From Lucinisca nassula (taxonomy: Eukaryota; Mollusca; Bivalvia; Lucinida; Lucinidae), in NCBI GenBank assembly GCA_963580285.1, contig OY757017.1:115655527-115719526 (forward strand): a stretch of 64,000 bases of DNA. The letters are read 5' to 3'. The notes below the pieces were generated by a model that was not told where the DNA came from, ran no database searches, and was given only the letters and a program-made list of their open reading frames with translations. Positions 44,333 to 55,608 of the stretch are shown here, piece by piece (position 1 is the stretch's first letter; the number at the start of each line of letters is the position of its first letter). The translations under genes and the position numbers were made by a program.

Positions 44333-44479
44333 AATTTCAATGGAATCACGAGCCTCCATGATCTAGTGGATGAGAGCGCTGATCCTAAATCATTATGTCT
44401 CTCACCGCTGAGATTTAAGCCTGGATTGGGTCACAAGAGATGCCAAGTTCTGCAACGGAAGGTCAGGTAGTTTTTCGCC

Positions 44480-45325
44480 GGGTACTCCGGTTTTGCCCAC
44501 ATTTGATAAACGATCGGCTCGACATAAACGGAATAATCTTGAAAGGGCCATAAGACCAAAACAAGAAAGCAATAAAAAGCAATGGAATTACTATCCCAAA
44601 GAACTTAAAAGCATAATCTACACTATGATGGACAGGGAGACATTTATCATTCAGCCACCAAGTTTGCTGTATGTTTTACAGAAGGCCAAGACAAGCTTCC
44701 CGCGTTACACTCGTATATTGGTTACCTAAACTTCATAAAAGACCGTACAAAGCACGGTTTATTGCAAATTCAAGCTCTTGTACCACCACTGAAATCGAAT
44801 TATTAAATTCTTGTTTTTCTGCCATCAAAACATGTGATTAAATATTGCGACAGAGTCTTTGAAAGATTACGGAGAAATCTGTTTTGGTCTATAAAAATCG
44901 AATGAAGCTTTAAATAAATTGAAATCCAGACGTGTTCGTTACACTGTGTTAGGAAGCCTTCATGCGGACTAAACAAAATTAGTGTATACCACGACAGAGT
45001 TAAGGGCGAGGATTATGGCCATGTAAAATCGATTTAAGCCCCCAGTGGAATTTTTCCACTGCCCGTTCCAAGGCGGTTCTTCTGTGGCGGTTTATTTATG
45101 TTGTTGTTTGTTACTTACTATGTGTATCACTTGTGTCTTTTTATTTTGGATGGCCATTTGGCCATTTTGTGGGAAAGTAACTGTCCTTATGGCCTTCCTT
45201 TGTTTAGGTTTGCATTATGGTCTGGTTGCTTCATGTTTGTGCTTCTTTCCCTTTGGTGTCTTTGATGGGTGGAGTAAGTTAATTGTATCGATTCCTGATC
45301 TTTGTTTTACTTCTACTTTTCAAGT
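44480..45325 (+). pseudogene. PLE copy: RT N-terminus joined to the 3' region
   Basis: The plus strand reads ELKSIIYTMMDRETFI, LQKAKTSFPRYTR and, after a frame change, YWLPKLHKRPYKARFIANSS, a Penelope-type N-terminal RT block with the PKLHK signature, then WSIKN. From about 44950 the conserved PLE tail starts directly (GCCTTCATGCGGACTAAAC to CTTTGTTTTACTTCTAC). The catalytic RT core is missing, so an internal deletion joined the two parts. Confidence 0.75.
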
Positions 45326-45389
45326 CTGTCTACTTATGATTTTTCCACCCTTTACACTGCACTTCCGCACTGTCTTATAAAAGACAAGA

Positions 45390-46770
45390 CGGCCATGATG
45401 GCCCTGGATCGCTCACCTGATCCATAGTGTAACAAGTGGGCCCCAGGGAGGGCCATTATTGGCCGAAGGGCTTTAATGTGCATAATGTTGAGGGAGGTCT
45501 TAAAGGTGAAGCTTCATACCAAACAAAAACAAAGGCTATAATTTGAACAATCTTGGCAAAGGTCCACTAGATGACACTACACACCAAATATCAAATAGCC
45601 TTTGCTGTTTCAGAGAAGAAGATCTTTATAAAGATATTCCCTACATAAGCCTATGCACCAGGCTATATAAGTCTATGTAAAACCAAAGGGCCCCGGGGTG
45701 TGTGTGTGTGGGGGGGGGCATTTGTGGCCCCAGGGCTATAATTTTAACAAACTTGGTAGAGGTCCACTAGATGAAGCTCCATACGAAATATCAAAGACCT
45801 GGGCCTTGCAGTTTCAGAGAAGAAGATTTTTAAAAATTTCCCTTTATAAGTCTATGTAAAACCAAAGGGTCTCTGGGCGGCGACATTTTTTGCCCCAGGG
45901 CTATCATTTGAACAATCTTGGTAGAGGTCCACTAGATGACACTTCACACCAAATATCAAAGACCTGGGCCTTCTGGTTTCAGACGAGAAGATTTTTAAAG
46001 GTTTTCCATATAAAAGCCTATGTAAAACCAGTGGGCCCTGGCGCGGGGGCATTTTTTGGCCCAAGGGCTATAATTTGAACAATCTTGGTAACGGTCCACT
46101 TGACGAAGCTACTTACCAAATATCAAAGACCTGGGCCTTCTGGTTTCAGACAAGAAGATTTTTAAAGGTTTTCCCATTATAAGCCTATGTAAAACCAGTG
46201 GGCCCAGGGGCGGGGCCCGTTTTGCCCCAGGGTTATAATTTGAACAATCTTGGTAGAGGTCCACAAGATGAAGCTTCATACCAAATATCAAAGACCTGGG
46301 CCTTCTGGTTTCAGACAAGAAGATTTTTAAAGGTTTTCCATATATAAGCCTATGTAAAACCAGTGGGCCCCGGGCGGGGCTGTTTTTGGCACCAGGGCTA
46401 TAATTTGAACAATCTTGGTAGCGATCCACTAGACGAAGCTACATACCAAATATCAAAGATCTGGGCCTTCTGATTTCAGACGAGAAGATTTTTAAAGGTT
46501 TTCCCTATAAAAGCCTATGTAAAACCAGTGGGCCCTGACGCGGGGGCATTTTTTGGCCCAAATGCTATAATTTGAACAATCTTGGTAACGGTCCACTTGA
46601 CGAAGCTACTTACCAAATATCAAAGACCTGGGCCTTCTGGTTTCAGACAAGATTTTTAAAGGTTTTCCCAATGTAAGCCTATGTAAAACCAGAGGGCCCC
46701 GGGGCGGGGCCGGTTTTGGCCCCAGGGCTATAATTTGAACAATCTTGGTAGAGGTCCACTAGATGAAGTA
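45390..46770. mobile_element. Tandem-unit element, ~160 bp units, first part
   Basis: The left end GACGGCCATGATGGCCCTGG is palindromic. Units repeat GGGCTATAATTTGAACAATC, TTGGTAGAGGTCCACTAGAT, CAAATATCAAAGACCTGGGC and ATAAGCCTATGTAAAACCAG. The array is interrupted by a PLE tail at 46771 and an S1 SINE at 47280 and continues to about 47700. ORFs such as 46109-46429 are array by-products. Confidence 0.75.
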
Positions 46771-47087
46771 AGGGCGAGGATTGTGGCCACGTAAAATCGA
46801 TTTAAGCCCCCCAGTGGAAATCTTCCACTGACCGTTCCAAGGCGGCTCTTCTGTGGCGATTTATTTATGTTGTTGTTTGTTACTTACTGTGTGTATCACT
46901 TGTGTCTTTTAATTTTGGATGGCCACATGGCCATTTTGTGGGAAAGTAACTGTCCTTATGGCCTTCCTTTGTTTCGGTTTCCATTTTTGTCTGGTCGCTT
47001 AATGTTTGTATTTCTTTCCCTTTGGTGTCTTTTATGGGTGGAGTAAGTTAATTGTATCAATTCCTGATCTTTGTTTTACTTCTACTT
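46771..47087 (+). mobile_element. 5'-truncated PLE tail
   Basis: It starts at TAAGGGCGAGGATTGTGG and ends at TTTTACTTCTACTTTT, the shared PLE 3' end. It sits inside a unit of the surrounding array, whose text continues with CATACCAAATATCG. Confidence 0.8.
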
Positions 47088-47700
47088 TTCATACCAAATA
47101 TCGAAGACCTGGGCCTTCTGGTTTCAGACAAGAAGATTTTTAACGGTTTTCCATATATAAGCCTATGTAAAACCAGTGGGCCCCGGGGCGGGGCTGTTTT
47201 TGGCACCAGGGCTATAATTGGAACAATCTTGGTAGCGATCCACTAGACGAAGCTACATACCAAATATCAAAGACCTGGGTTGGTTGGTTGGTTGATTTGA
47301 GGTTTAACGTCCCCGTCAACACTGTAAAGGTCATTTTGGAGACGTTGCTTCCAATTTTGTGGGACTTTTACCCGACATTGAGATGAAATGACATCTCAAG
47401 CCCTGTCGCCCAATGAAACCAATAGGGTTTATTAGCATGGACGGTCCACCTCGCACCGCGGTTCCTGGGCAGGCTTAGATCCTCTAAGCAGTTTACCAGT
47501 ACTAGTGTGCGGGCCGGATTCAGCTCTGCGTGGAAGCATCATGCTGCCCATATATTTCTTCAAGCCCCTATGGGCGGGGGCCCATCAAAGACCTGGGCCT
47601 TCTGGTTTCAGACAAGAAGATTTTTAAAGGTTTTCCCTATATAAGCCTATGTAAAACCAGTGGGCCCCGGGGCGGGGCGGTTTTTGGCCCCAGGGCTATT
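47088..47700. repeat. Tandem-unit element, ~160 bp units, second part
   Basis: Array units resume after the PLE tail and again after the S1 SINE, ending near CCCCAGGGCTAT. Confidence 0.7.
47280..47583 (-). mobile_element. SINE-like family S1, minus copy with 14 bp TSD
   Basis: It is a full-length S1 copy in reverse orientation with a TTGGTTGGTTGG-rich start (the tail complement). It is flanked by ATCAAAGACCTGGG at 47266-47279 and 47584-47597. Confidence 0.92.
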
Positions 47701-47704
47701 AATC

Positions 47705-49530
47705 CATCCACTGGTTAAGCAGGAGAAGCTCTGGTGGCCATTTTGTTCGCCCGAGCTGAACAGTATGAGCAATTTTGGTAGAGGGACACCAAACGAACAT
47801 TCCTGTGAAATAATTTCAAAATCCATCCACTGGTTAAGGAGAAGAAATCGTTTAAAAGTTTTTCTATTTTTAGCTCTGGCGGCCATTTTGTTCACCCAAG
47901 CAGAACAGTATGAGCATTTTTTGATGAGATTCACCAAAGGAACATTCCTGTGAAATAATTTCAAAATCCATCCACTGGTTAAGGAGAAGAAGTCGTTTAA
48001 AGGTTTTTCTATTTTTAGCTCTGGCGGCCATTTTGTTCACCCGAGCGGAACGGTTTGAGCAATTTTGGTAGAGGGTCACCCAAGGAACATTCCTGTGAAA
48101 TAATTTCAAAATCCATCCACCGGTTAAGGAGAAAAAATCGTTTAAAGGTTACTCTATTTTTAGCTCTGGCGGCAATCTTGTTCACTCCAGCGGAACGGCT
48201 TGAGCAATTTTGGTAGAGGGTCACCCAAGGAACATTCCTGTGAAGTAATTTCAAAATCCATCCACTTGTTAAGAAGAAGAAGTCGTTTAAAGGTTTTTCT
48301 ATTTTTAGCTCTGGCGGCCATCTTGTTCACTGGAGCCGAATGATTTGAGCAATTTTGGCAGAGGATCACCCAAGGAACATTCCTGTGAAGGAATTTCGAA
48401 ATCAATCCACTGGTTAAGGAGAAGAAGTCCTTTAAAGATTTTTTCTATTTTAAGCTCTGGTGGCCATTTTGTTCAGCCGAGCGGAACGGTTTGAGCAATT
48501 TTGGTAGAGGGTCACCCAATGAACATTTCTGTGTAATAATTTCAAAATCCATCCACTGGTTATGGAGAAGAAGTCGTTTAAAGGTTATTCTATTTTTAGC
48601 TCTGGTGGCCATTTTGTTCACCCGAGCGGAAAGGTTTGAGCAATTTTGGTAGAGGGACACCCAAGGAATATTCCTGTGAAGTAATTTTAAAATCCATCCA
48701 CTAGTTAAGGAGAAGAAGTCGTTTAAAGGTTTTTCTATTTTTAGCTCTGGCGGCCATCTTGTTCAATCAAGCGGAATGGTTAGAGCAATTTTGGCAGAGG
48801 ATCACCCAAGGAACATTCCTGTGAAGTAATTTCGAAATCCATCCACTGATTAAGGAGAAGTCCTTTAAAGGTTTTTTCTATTTTTAGCTCTGGCGGCCAT
48901 TTTGTTCACCCGAGCGGAACGGTTTGAGCAATTTTAGTAGAGGGGCTCCCAAGGAACATTCCTGTGCAATAATTTCAAAATCCATCCACTGGTTAAGGAG
49001 TAGAAGTCGTTTAAAGGTCTTTCTATTTTTAGCTCTGGCGGCAATTTTGTTCACCCGAGCGGAACGGTTTGAGCAATTTTAGTAGAGGGGCACCCAAGGA
49101 ACATTCCTGTGCAATAATTTCAAAATCCATCCACTGGTTAAGGAGAAGACGTTGTTTAAAGGTTTTTCTATTTTTAGCTCTGGCGGCCATTTTGTTCACT
49201 TGAGCGGAACTGTTTGAGCAATTTTGGTAGAAGGTCATCCAAGGAACATTCCTGTGAAATAAATTCAAAATCCATCCACTGGTTAAGCAGGAGAAGTCGT
49301 TTAAAGGTTTTTCTATTTTTAGCTCTGGCGGCCATCTTGTTCACCCGAGCGGAACAGTTTGAGCAATTTTGGTAGAGGATCACCCAAGGAGCATTCCTGT
49401 GAAATTAGATCAAAATCTGTCCAGCAGTTTTGGAGAAGAAGTTGTTTAAAGCAAAAGTTGACGACGGACGACGGACAAAGACCGATCCCAAAAGCTCACC
49501 TTGAGCACTTCGTGCTCAGGTGAGCTAAAA
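47705..49530. mobile_element. Tandem-unit element, twelve ~145 bp units, hairpin end
   Basis: Twelve units are marked by AGCTCTGGCGGCCATTTTGT-like starts about 145 bp apart (47728, 47873, 48018 and so on to 49321). Each has GTTTGAGCAATTTTGGTAGA, CCAAGGAACATTCCTGTGAA and ATCCATCCACTGGTTAAGGA. The right end has a GACGACGGACGACGGACAAA tract and a long hairpin AGCTCACCTTGAGCAC TTC GTGCTCAGGTGAGCT in two arms (49492-49526). The repeated ~79-residue ORFs on the minus strand are array by-products. Confidence 0.88.
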
Positions 49531-49650
49531 AGCATAATGATTTTACTGAATGGACATATAGCATAGGGAAGATTCCCTCCGTCATTCATATAATGTAAGA
49601 AATGTTGTGTTTTTTCACTTCTTAAGAGCAGAAAAGTATACTTTATGGTG
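49528..49650 (+). pseudogene. Short PLE RT fragment
   Basis: The DNA matches the PLE stretch at 18515-18638 (TACTGAATGGACATATAGCA against the IEW-AFH segment, then TTTTCACTTCTTAAGAGCA). It is strongly diverged and not translatable. Confidence 0.5.
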
Positions 49651-49659
49651 AATCTGGGT

Positions 49660-49800
49660 CGTTTCGCCCGTGGGTCGTTTCGCCTCGAGTCGGTTCGACC
49701 TGATTGCCGGGGTATGTTATTTCGCCCTTATCGGGTGGGTCGTTTCTCCAATGAGTTGTTTCGCCGCAATTATATTTTAAGAGAGTGACAAACGGAATGG
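49660..49800 (+). repeat. Degenerate GGGTCGTTTCGCC minisatellite
   Basis: About five imperfect copies of GGGTCGTTTCGCC occur, as GGGTCGTTTCGCCCGT, GGGTCGTTTCGCCTCG, AGTCGGTTCGACC, TGTTATTTCGCCC and GGGTCGTTTCTCC. A stretch rich in GGACGGAC and GAATGAATGA-like words follows (49795-49925). Confidence 0.75.
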
Positions 49801-49929
49801 ATGGGTACACGGACAGACGGTTGAATGAATAAACGAATGGAGTTGTGCACTGGTAGATGTACGGACGGACAAACAGACGGTTGAATAAACGGAGATGGAT
49901 AAGTGGATTAATGAATGAATGATATATTG

Positions 49930-50035
49930 AGCTTTCACTTCCAAATCAACACTGTATAGGTCATTTTGCAGAGGTTGCTTCCACTTCTGTGGGTTTTCTA
50001 CCTGACATCGAGATGAAACGACATCTCAGGCAGAA
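49930..50035 (-). mobile_element. SINE-like family S1, partial minus copy
   Basis: Only the tail-proximal third is present (TCAACACTGTATAGGTCATT to ATGAAACGACATCTCA). Confidence 0.7.
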
Positions 50036-50690
50036 AGCCAAAAGGACAGTTACTCAGCTACTTTCCTACAGAATGATTGTTTTCATCTGATTGTCAAAGA
50101 CTCTTTTACGTAATGTCTGGGTTGTGCAAATTTATCAGAAAAATTTGGATTCTTTATTTGGAAAATCTGTGTTAGCAAGTCTGTGTAATGCATATACTTT
50201 ATATTTCAGTTTCTAAAACATAGACAATAAGAAATGAGAAAAATGTCACATTTTTACATATACACCGTAATTTTCACCGCCATAAGTCCCATTATAGCAA
50301 TGTCAAATATGGATAATTGCATTATAATTGTCATCACTAGATGCAAGCTTGTTACAAAGTTCATTAACGAAGCTCTTGCAGAGTGGTCGCTAGGTTTGGT
50401 GCAATATTTTACAAAGTCAGTGAACCGTGAAAAATGGGTCAAGGTCAAATATGGATGCTTGAATTATCGCTGTCATCCCAAGATGCAAGTTTGTACCAAG
50501 TATCATTCATGAAACTCTGACAGTTCTTGAGAAATGACCATAAATAGTAGGATGAACGTTAGGTTTGACGCAATAGTTCAATAGTCATTGAACTATGAAA
50601 AGTAGACCAAGGTAAAAAAAAACTCCAAACGATGATATTACAATATTTTCCGAGAGTCCCCTTACCCCCATCAACCCCTTTATACACCAA
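50036..50690. other. Nothing recognised
   Basis: Two short related phrases (TGGTCGCTAGGTTTGGTGCAA near 50385 and ACGTTAGGTTTGACGCAA near 50560) hint at an old duplication. No gene was recognised. Confidence 0.4.
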
Positions 50691-50694
50691 ATCA

Positions 50695-50990
50695 TATCTA
50701 ACTTTAATGATCGCGTTTGACAAAAATTTTGCAGGAAACAGAACCATGTACAATAAATAGATGTAAATCCAAAAACGGGGCCTCTCTATCAGAAGAATTT
50801 GCTTTATGTAACTGAAGTTCGGGGGGGGGGGGGGGGTAAATTTGACGGATCAAACAATCGAAATGGGTATTGTCAATATTTAATAAATCATCCAAATATC
50901 TAGAAGTCGAGCTAATGGCTTCGATTTCACATTCCTTCTCAATGGAAAAGGACATCGTGGAGTCTCTTTCATTAAAAATTGATGTCTAAA
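50695..50990 (-). pseudogene. PLE RT fragment with poly-proline expansion
   Basis: The minus strand keeps ISSTSRYLDDLLNIDN, the catalytic block, then QIYPPPPPELQLHKANSS. A run of 16 G on the plus strand (50821-50836) encodes extra prolines between YP and ELQL compared with the copy at 18.9 kb. It is truncated at both ends. Confidence 0.75.
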
Positions 50991-52167
50991 ACCTTGAACT
51001 TGAGGTCATGGGGCAGAGGCCGGGTTATGGCTGAATGAAACTTTTGACCTGTATCTTTAATCATTTCAAAGATGAAGCAAATCCATCAAATAGTTCAGGA
51101 ATTATGAGCTCTAAAAAGACATAACATAAAAAATTCTAAGTCTATGACCTTGACCTTGAGGTCATGGGTGTTGGGTATGGCTGAATGAAATTTTGGACCT
51201 GTAACTATTGTCATAACAAATATTAAGCAAATCCATTATATAGTTTGGACAATACTCGTATGGGCTATTAACATACTTAAAATTGAAAATTTCTATGTCT
51301 GTGACCTTGACCTTGAGGTCATGTACATGGGTGGGGGTACAGCTGAATATCACTTTGGACCTTTATCTATCATAGCACCAAATATAATCACAATCCATCA
51401 CACGGTTTGGAAAAAAAATCAACACTAAAAATTTCTAAGTGTGTGACCTTGACCTTGAAGTCTTAGGCATGAGTTGGGGTATTGCCAATAAACCTTTGGC
51501 CCTTTATCTATCATCATAGCAAATATAAACCAAATCCATCGTATGGTTTTGAAAATCCTAGATCTTTGAAAACTTTAACATTAAAAGTTTCTAAGTCTGT
51601 GACCTTGACCTTGAGGTCATTGGCATGAGTGGGGCATTGCTGAATATAACTTTGCACCTATAACTACCATCATACCAAATATGATCCAAATCCATCGTAT
51701 GCTTTGGAAGATATAAGCTCTTTAATAGTAAAGTTCTACCTGGTAAAAATAGCTTAACCTGAGTCTTGTTTATTTGTTCGAATTGATGTTTAACGTCCCC
51801 GTCAACACTGTATAGGTCATTTTGGAGACATTGCTTCTGATTTTGTGGGACTTTTACCCGACATTGAGATGAAATGACATCTCAGCCCTGTCGCCCAATG
51901 AAACCAATAGGGTTTTAAGCATGGACGGTCCGACTCGAACCGCTTTGCCTGGGCAGACTTAGATCCTCTGAGCAGTTTACAAGTACTTATGTGCGTCCTG
52001 TCTGAGTTTTGCATGGAAGCATCATGCAGCTAATCTATTTCTTCAAGCCCCGATGGGCAGGGCCGTTTAACCTGAGTCTAAGTCTATGACCTTGAGGACT
52101 TAGGCATGATTGGGGTATTGCTGAATAAAACTTAGCACCTATATATATCTTCATACCAAATATGAAC
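50991..52167. mobile_element. Tandem-unit element (family TATGCCCCCG), reverse orientation, first part
   Basis: Units contain TGACCTTGACCTTGAGGTCA, ATCATAGCACCAAATATAA-like and AAATCCATCATATGGTTTGG-like phrases. They are the reverse complement of the 20842-22287 type. The array is interrupted by an S1 SINE (51767) and a PLE tail (52168). Confidence 0.72.
51767..52066 (-). mobile_element. SINE-like family S1, minus copy with 13 bp TSD
   Basis: It is a full-length copy flanked by a perfect 13 bp duplication TTAACCTGAGTCT at 51754-51766 and 52067-52079. It is inserted in an array unit. Confidence 0.93.
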
Positions 52168-52680
52168 CAAAGTAGAAGTAAAACAAAGATCAGGAATCGA
52201 TACAATTAACTTACTCCACCCATCAAAGACACCAAAGGGAAAGAAACACAAACATTAAGCGACCAGACCATAATGGAAACCTAAACAAAGGAAGGCCATA
52301 AGGACAGTTACTTTCCCACAAAATGGCCATATGGCCATCCAAAATAAAAAGACACAAGTGATACACACAGTAAGTAACAAACAACACCATAAATAAACCA
52401 CTACAGAAGAACTGCATTGGAACAGTCAGTGGAATGATTTCCACTGGGGGGGCTTAAATCGATTTTACGTGGCCACAATCCTCGCCCTTACTTCCGTCGC
52501 GATTTAGACAAATAATTTGTTCAGTCTGCATGAAGGCCTCCTAACTCATCAGTGCAACATCTCCGTGAACACAAAAAATCAAAGAACCACAGAGGTGAGA
52601 CAATGGTGAGGACTCGACAGCAAGAAAACACTGAAATGCTGGAGCAAAAGAAAACCAACAGTTAGACTCCGATCTTATAA
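52168..52680 (-). mobile_element. 5'-truncated PLE tail, minus strand
   Basis: Reading from the element's end, AAAGTAGAAGTAAAACAAAG is the complement of the PLE 3' end. The complement of the full tail follows, including GGCTTAAATCGATTTTACGT, to about 52680, where the array resumes with TTTGGAAGATATGAGCTC. Confidence 0.8.
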
Positions 52681-53060
52681 TTTGGAAGATATGAGCTCTT
52701 AAATAATAAGGTTCTACCTGGTACAAATACCTTAACCTGTGTCTTCAACACTAAACGTTTCTAAGTCTATAACCTTGACCTGGAGGTCATGGGCATGGGT
52801 GGGGGTAGTGCTGAATTAAACTTTGGTCCTATATCTATCATCATCCAAAATATGAACTAAATCCATCAAATGGTTTCGTAAATTTGATCTCTTAAAAGTT
52901 CAGGCTCTACCTGGTACAAAAACCTTAACCCGAGTCTAACAGGGTTTGGTACGTACATACACACTTTCCTACAGCACACATTCGGACGCACAGATGTTGG
53001 TACCAACGGATGCAAAACCGAAAAACTCGATACCCCAGGCATCATCCGATGCTGGGGCAT
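52681..53060. mobile_element. Tandem-unit element, reverse orientation, hairpin end
   Basis: The array ends with a GTACGTACATACAC tract and the hairpin GGCATCATCCGATGC then TGGGGCATA, the complement of the TATGCCCC left end of the family. Confidence 0.72.
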
Positions 53061-53061
53061 A

Positions 53062-53345
53062 AAAATTGTGATATTTTTCTTATTTCTGCTCAAAATATAG
53101 ATTGTGGCTACTCGTTTGAACCGCCTCATCGAGGCGTTTCTAACGAGTACCCACAATATAAAATATAGATTGTGGCTACTCGTAAGAATTGCATCATCAA
53201 GGCATTTCTAATGAGTACCCACAATATATATATTTCGGAGAAGAAATAAGAAAAATAAAGTTTTACCCTGTAAACCCCAGTTTTACTGTATAAAAGTGGG
53301 GTTCGAGCGGGTCAAAATTATATAGGCGTGTTTTCGTGATGGTAT
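53062..53345. mobile_element. Palindromic MITE M1 with duplicated hairpin
   Basis: Two adjacent hairpins (about 53095-53160 and 53160-53232) carry the GGCTACTCGT / ACGAGTACCCAC arms. The end is TATAGGCGTGTTTTCGTGATGG, the M1 terminal repeat. It abuts the preceding element directly. Confidence 0.75.
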
Positions 53346-53400
53346 GCAAGTTTTTCAGGGGTCAGACTAGCTAGTTTCAGCCTTAAAGGCTTAATATACA
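53345..53400 (-). ncRNA. Hammerhead relic without 5' core
   Basis: The minus strand keeps stem II AGCC/GGCT, GAAA, the stem III block ACTAGCTAGT, GTC and TGACCCC. The CTGATGA core has become TATATTA, so it is dead. Confidence 0.6.
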
Positions 53401-53985
53401 GAAACCATTCAGATCGTCACAACTTCACCATATCAACATTCCTTATAATAAGCTGTTTAGACCATCATCCCTGAATCATATGTGACGCGTCAGGAAAAAA
53501 TTGACATTATGGGTCACGGTCTCAGTGCTTACTTTTATACCAAACAAGTTTAGATATAATTTTGTAGGGATACATTTGTTGATACTGATCGGCTACCCAG
53601 GGCAACTCCAGTTGAAACAATGCTAAATATCTCAGAAATTATCAGCTCCCCTCCTTGAAGTTCCTCATGAAATTGCATATTCAGCGACACAAACTGGAGT
53701 ATGCCCCACCCTCCAGTTCATATAAGGTTTAATTTCTCTGAAATCACTTGGATTCCCTCCCCTCAACCATATACTTTGTTATTCAATATATGACATATCT
53801 AGTGAGAACGACCGTGTGTGCTCCAGGGGTATTCCCCACCCCTACAGCTTATCTTGGAAACCATTCTCAGATTCCCATCCTTCATCATCTAAATTTTTGT
53901 CCCTTATGATAAGATGCATTTATTGGCATTGACTTGGGACCCACCCCCACCCCCCCCCCACACACACACCACCTCCCTCGAAATG
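53400..53985. repeat. Diverged dispersed repeat with C-rich tract
   Basis: Phrases such as CCCCACCCTCCAGTTCATAT match the repeat at 34720 and 43585. A CA/CC-rich low-complexity stretch lies at 53938-53975. Confidence 0.5.
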
Positions 53986-54091
53986 GAAATGGACCCTAAC
54001 TGGAAACTCAACCAAGAATTGTGGTTATTCTTGCAGACTTTGTTATCGGTAGATTATAATCATATCGTGTATATTATTATTTTCTTCTGTA

Positions 54092-54698
54092 GTTTTCATG
54101 ATAATTCGACTGGAACAGAGCAAGGATGCGTATAGCAATACCAAAATTGGATATCCATGATGACTACTTCAAACAGGAATGGACCATGAACCTGGCAGAG
54201 CTTTTCTCTCCTTCGAAAAATGAACAATTTTGGACAACAATAATGGAGAAAAGGGACAAATCGATCACACAGCAATGCATTTATCTCCATTTTGGGAGTT
54301 TTGGAGGGAGAGGAGCGCCATTTCTTAGACCACCAAGAAGACTTCGAAAAAATTCTTGCAATGTGACACTTGATCGCCCCAAAATCTCACGGGACCCAAC
54401 TGAAGGATCAATTGAGGATGAACAATTTTGGACAACAATAATGGAGAAAAGGGACAAATCCATCACACAGCAATGCATTTATCTCCATTTTGGAGTTTTG
54501 GAGGGAGAGGAGCGCCATTTCTTAGACCACCAAGAAGATGTGACACCTGATCGCACCAAAAACTCACGGGACCCAACTGAAGCATCAATTGAGGATGGTA
54601 TCGCCTGGCAAGCATCAAAAACAGGATTCCCATCCTTGGGATGAAGTTACACGCCCTGTGCATAGGGGAGCCAGGAAAAGGATGTCACTGGGAGAAGG
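54092..54698 (+). CDS. Exon-like ORF with internal 198 bp duplication, function unknown
   Basis: A possible acceptor TTTTCTTCTGTAG ends at 54091 and a possible donor GAAG|GTAAAA follows 54698. Between them an open frame (54126-54644, 172 residues) contains a duplicated segment, EQFWTTIMEKRDKSITQQ, at 54222 and again at 54420, 198 bp apart. Downstream of it the two copies read in different frames because of small indels (GSFGGRGAPF against GVLEGEERHFLDHQED). I recognise no domain and no signal peptide. It may be an exon of a host gene or part of an unknown repeat. Confidence 0.4.
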
Positions 54699-54769
54699 TA
54701 AAATGCAAGTCATTACGAAAACAGTATACAAATACATTGTAAACTTTACCGCCAAAAAAATGAAAATTT

Positions 54770-54986
54770 TAAGATGACAAATTTTGATATTTTTCTTATT
54801 TTTGCTCAAAATATAGATTGTGGGTACTTGTTAGAACCGCGTCGAGGCGGTTCTAACGAGTACCCACAATCTATGTTTTTGAGCAGAAATAAAAAAAAAA
54901 AATGTATACCCCTACAACCCCAAGTTTTACTATACAGAAGTGGGGTTCAAGGGGGTTAAAATTATATAGGCATGTTTTCGTGATGA
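54770..54986. mobile_element. Palindromic MITE M1
   Basis: The core hairpin GTTAGAACCGCGTC / GAGGCGGTTCTAAC (about 54805-54880) is flanked by TTTGATATTTTTCTTATT and by the end ATAGGCATGTTTTCGTGATG. Confidence 0.78.
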
Positions 54987-55317
54987 ATGACAAAGGCAAA
55001 GGCTAGTAGCTGTCCAGCACCACCTGCCAAGCACCCTAGACCCTACCCTAGATCATGATGTTAATTCTGAGATGAGAAGTATATGGGACTCTGGATTTGA
55101 CCCTAATAACTTGTAATAAGTCCACTCAAGATTTGCAAGATGTGGAGTTTGAAAAGCTAAGACAATGCTAAACATAATAATGATAATATGTCCCAATACT
55201 TAAAGAAAATGTCAACCAGTAGTTTAGAAACCATAAGAAAGTAATTCAAACCTTTTTGTAACTGTATTCTGAATCAATATCTAAACAAATATGTTCTTGA
55301 CAAACTTAAGGGCTTCA
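54987..55317. other. Nothing recognised
   Basis: No coding or repeat signature was seen. Confidence 0.4.
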
Positions 55318-55540
55318 TTGGTTTGATTTTGAGATCATTAATATAATAACCCTTATCTTGCTGTTCACTACAACCCCTATCTTTGCAAACAGTGTAGATC
55401 CAGATGAAATGGCCTCTGAAGAAGTCATCTGATCAGGATCTACACTGTTTGGCATTCAGTTTATGAATTTGTAGCAATAAATTACATCAAGTAATTTTAT
55501 TAGTTGTTAGGCAGAAATGGGTGTGGTTTAAATGAATATT
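55318..55540. mobile_element. Palindromic MITE family M3 (ACCCTTATCC ends)
   Basis: The left end AACCCTTATCTTGCTG, the palindrome around GCAAACAGTGTAGATCCAGA and ATCAGGATCTACACTG, and the tail ATTACATCAAGTAAT match the copies at 59965 and 63375. Confidence 0.72.
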
Positions 55541-55608
55541 CAGCAAGATAAGGGATAATGCAACTGAAGTAGAATCAACTAGCCCACTACCAACACAATA
55601 TCACAATT

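Noticed and set aside
45852..47718. Repeated ORFs with KIFSSETRRPRSLIFG-like text
   Set aside because: Translation of the ~160 bp array units; no independent evidence of coding.
47870..49383. Series of similar ~70-80 residue ORFs on the minus strand
   Set aside because: They repeat with the 145 bp units of the array and share its period; by-products, not a gene family.
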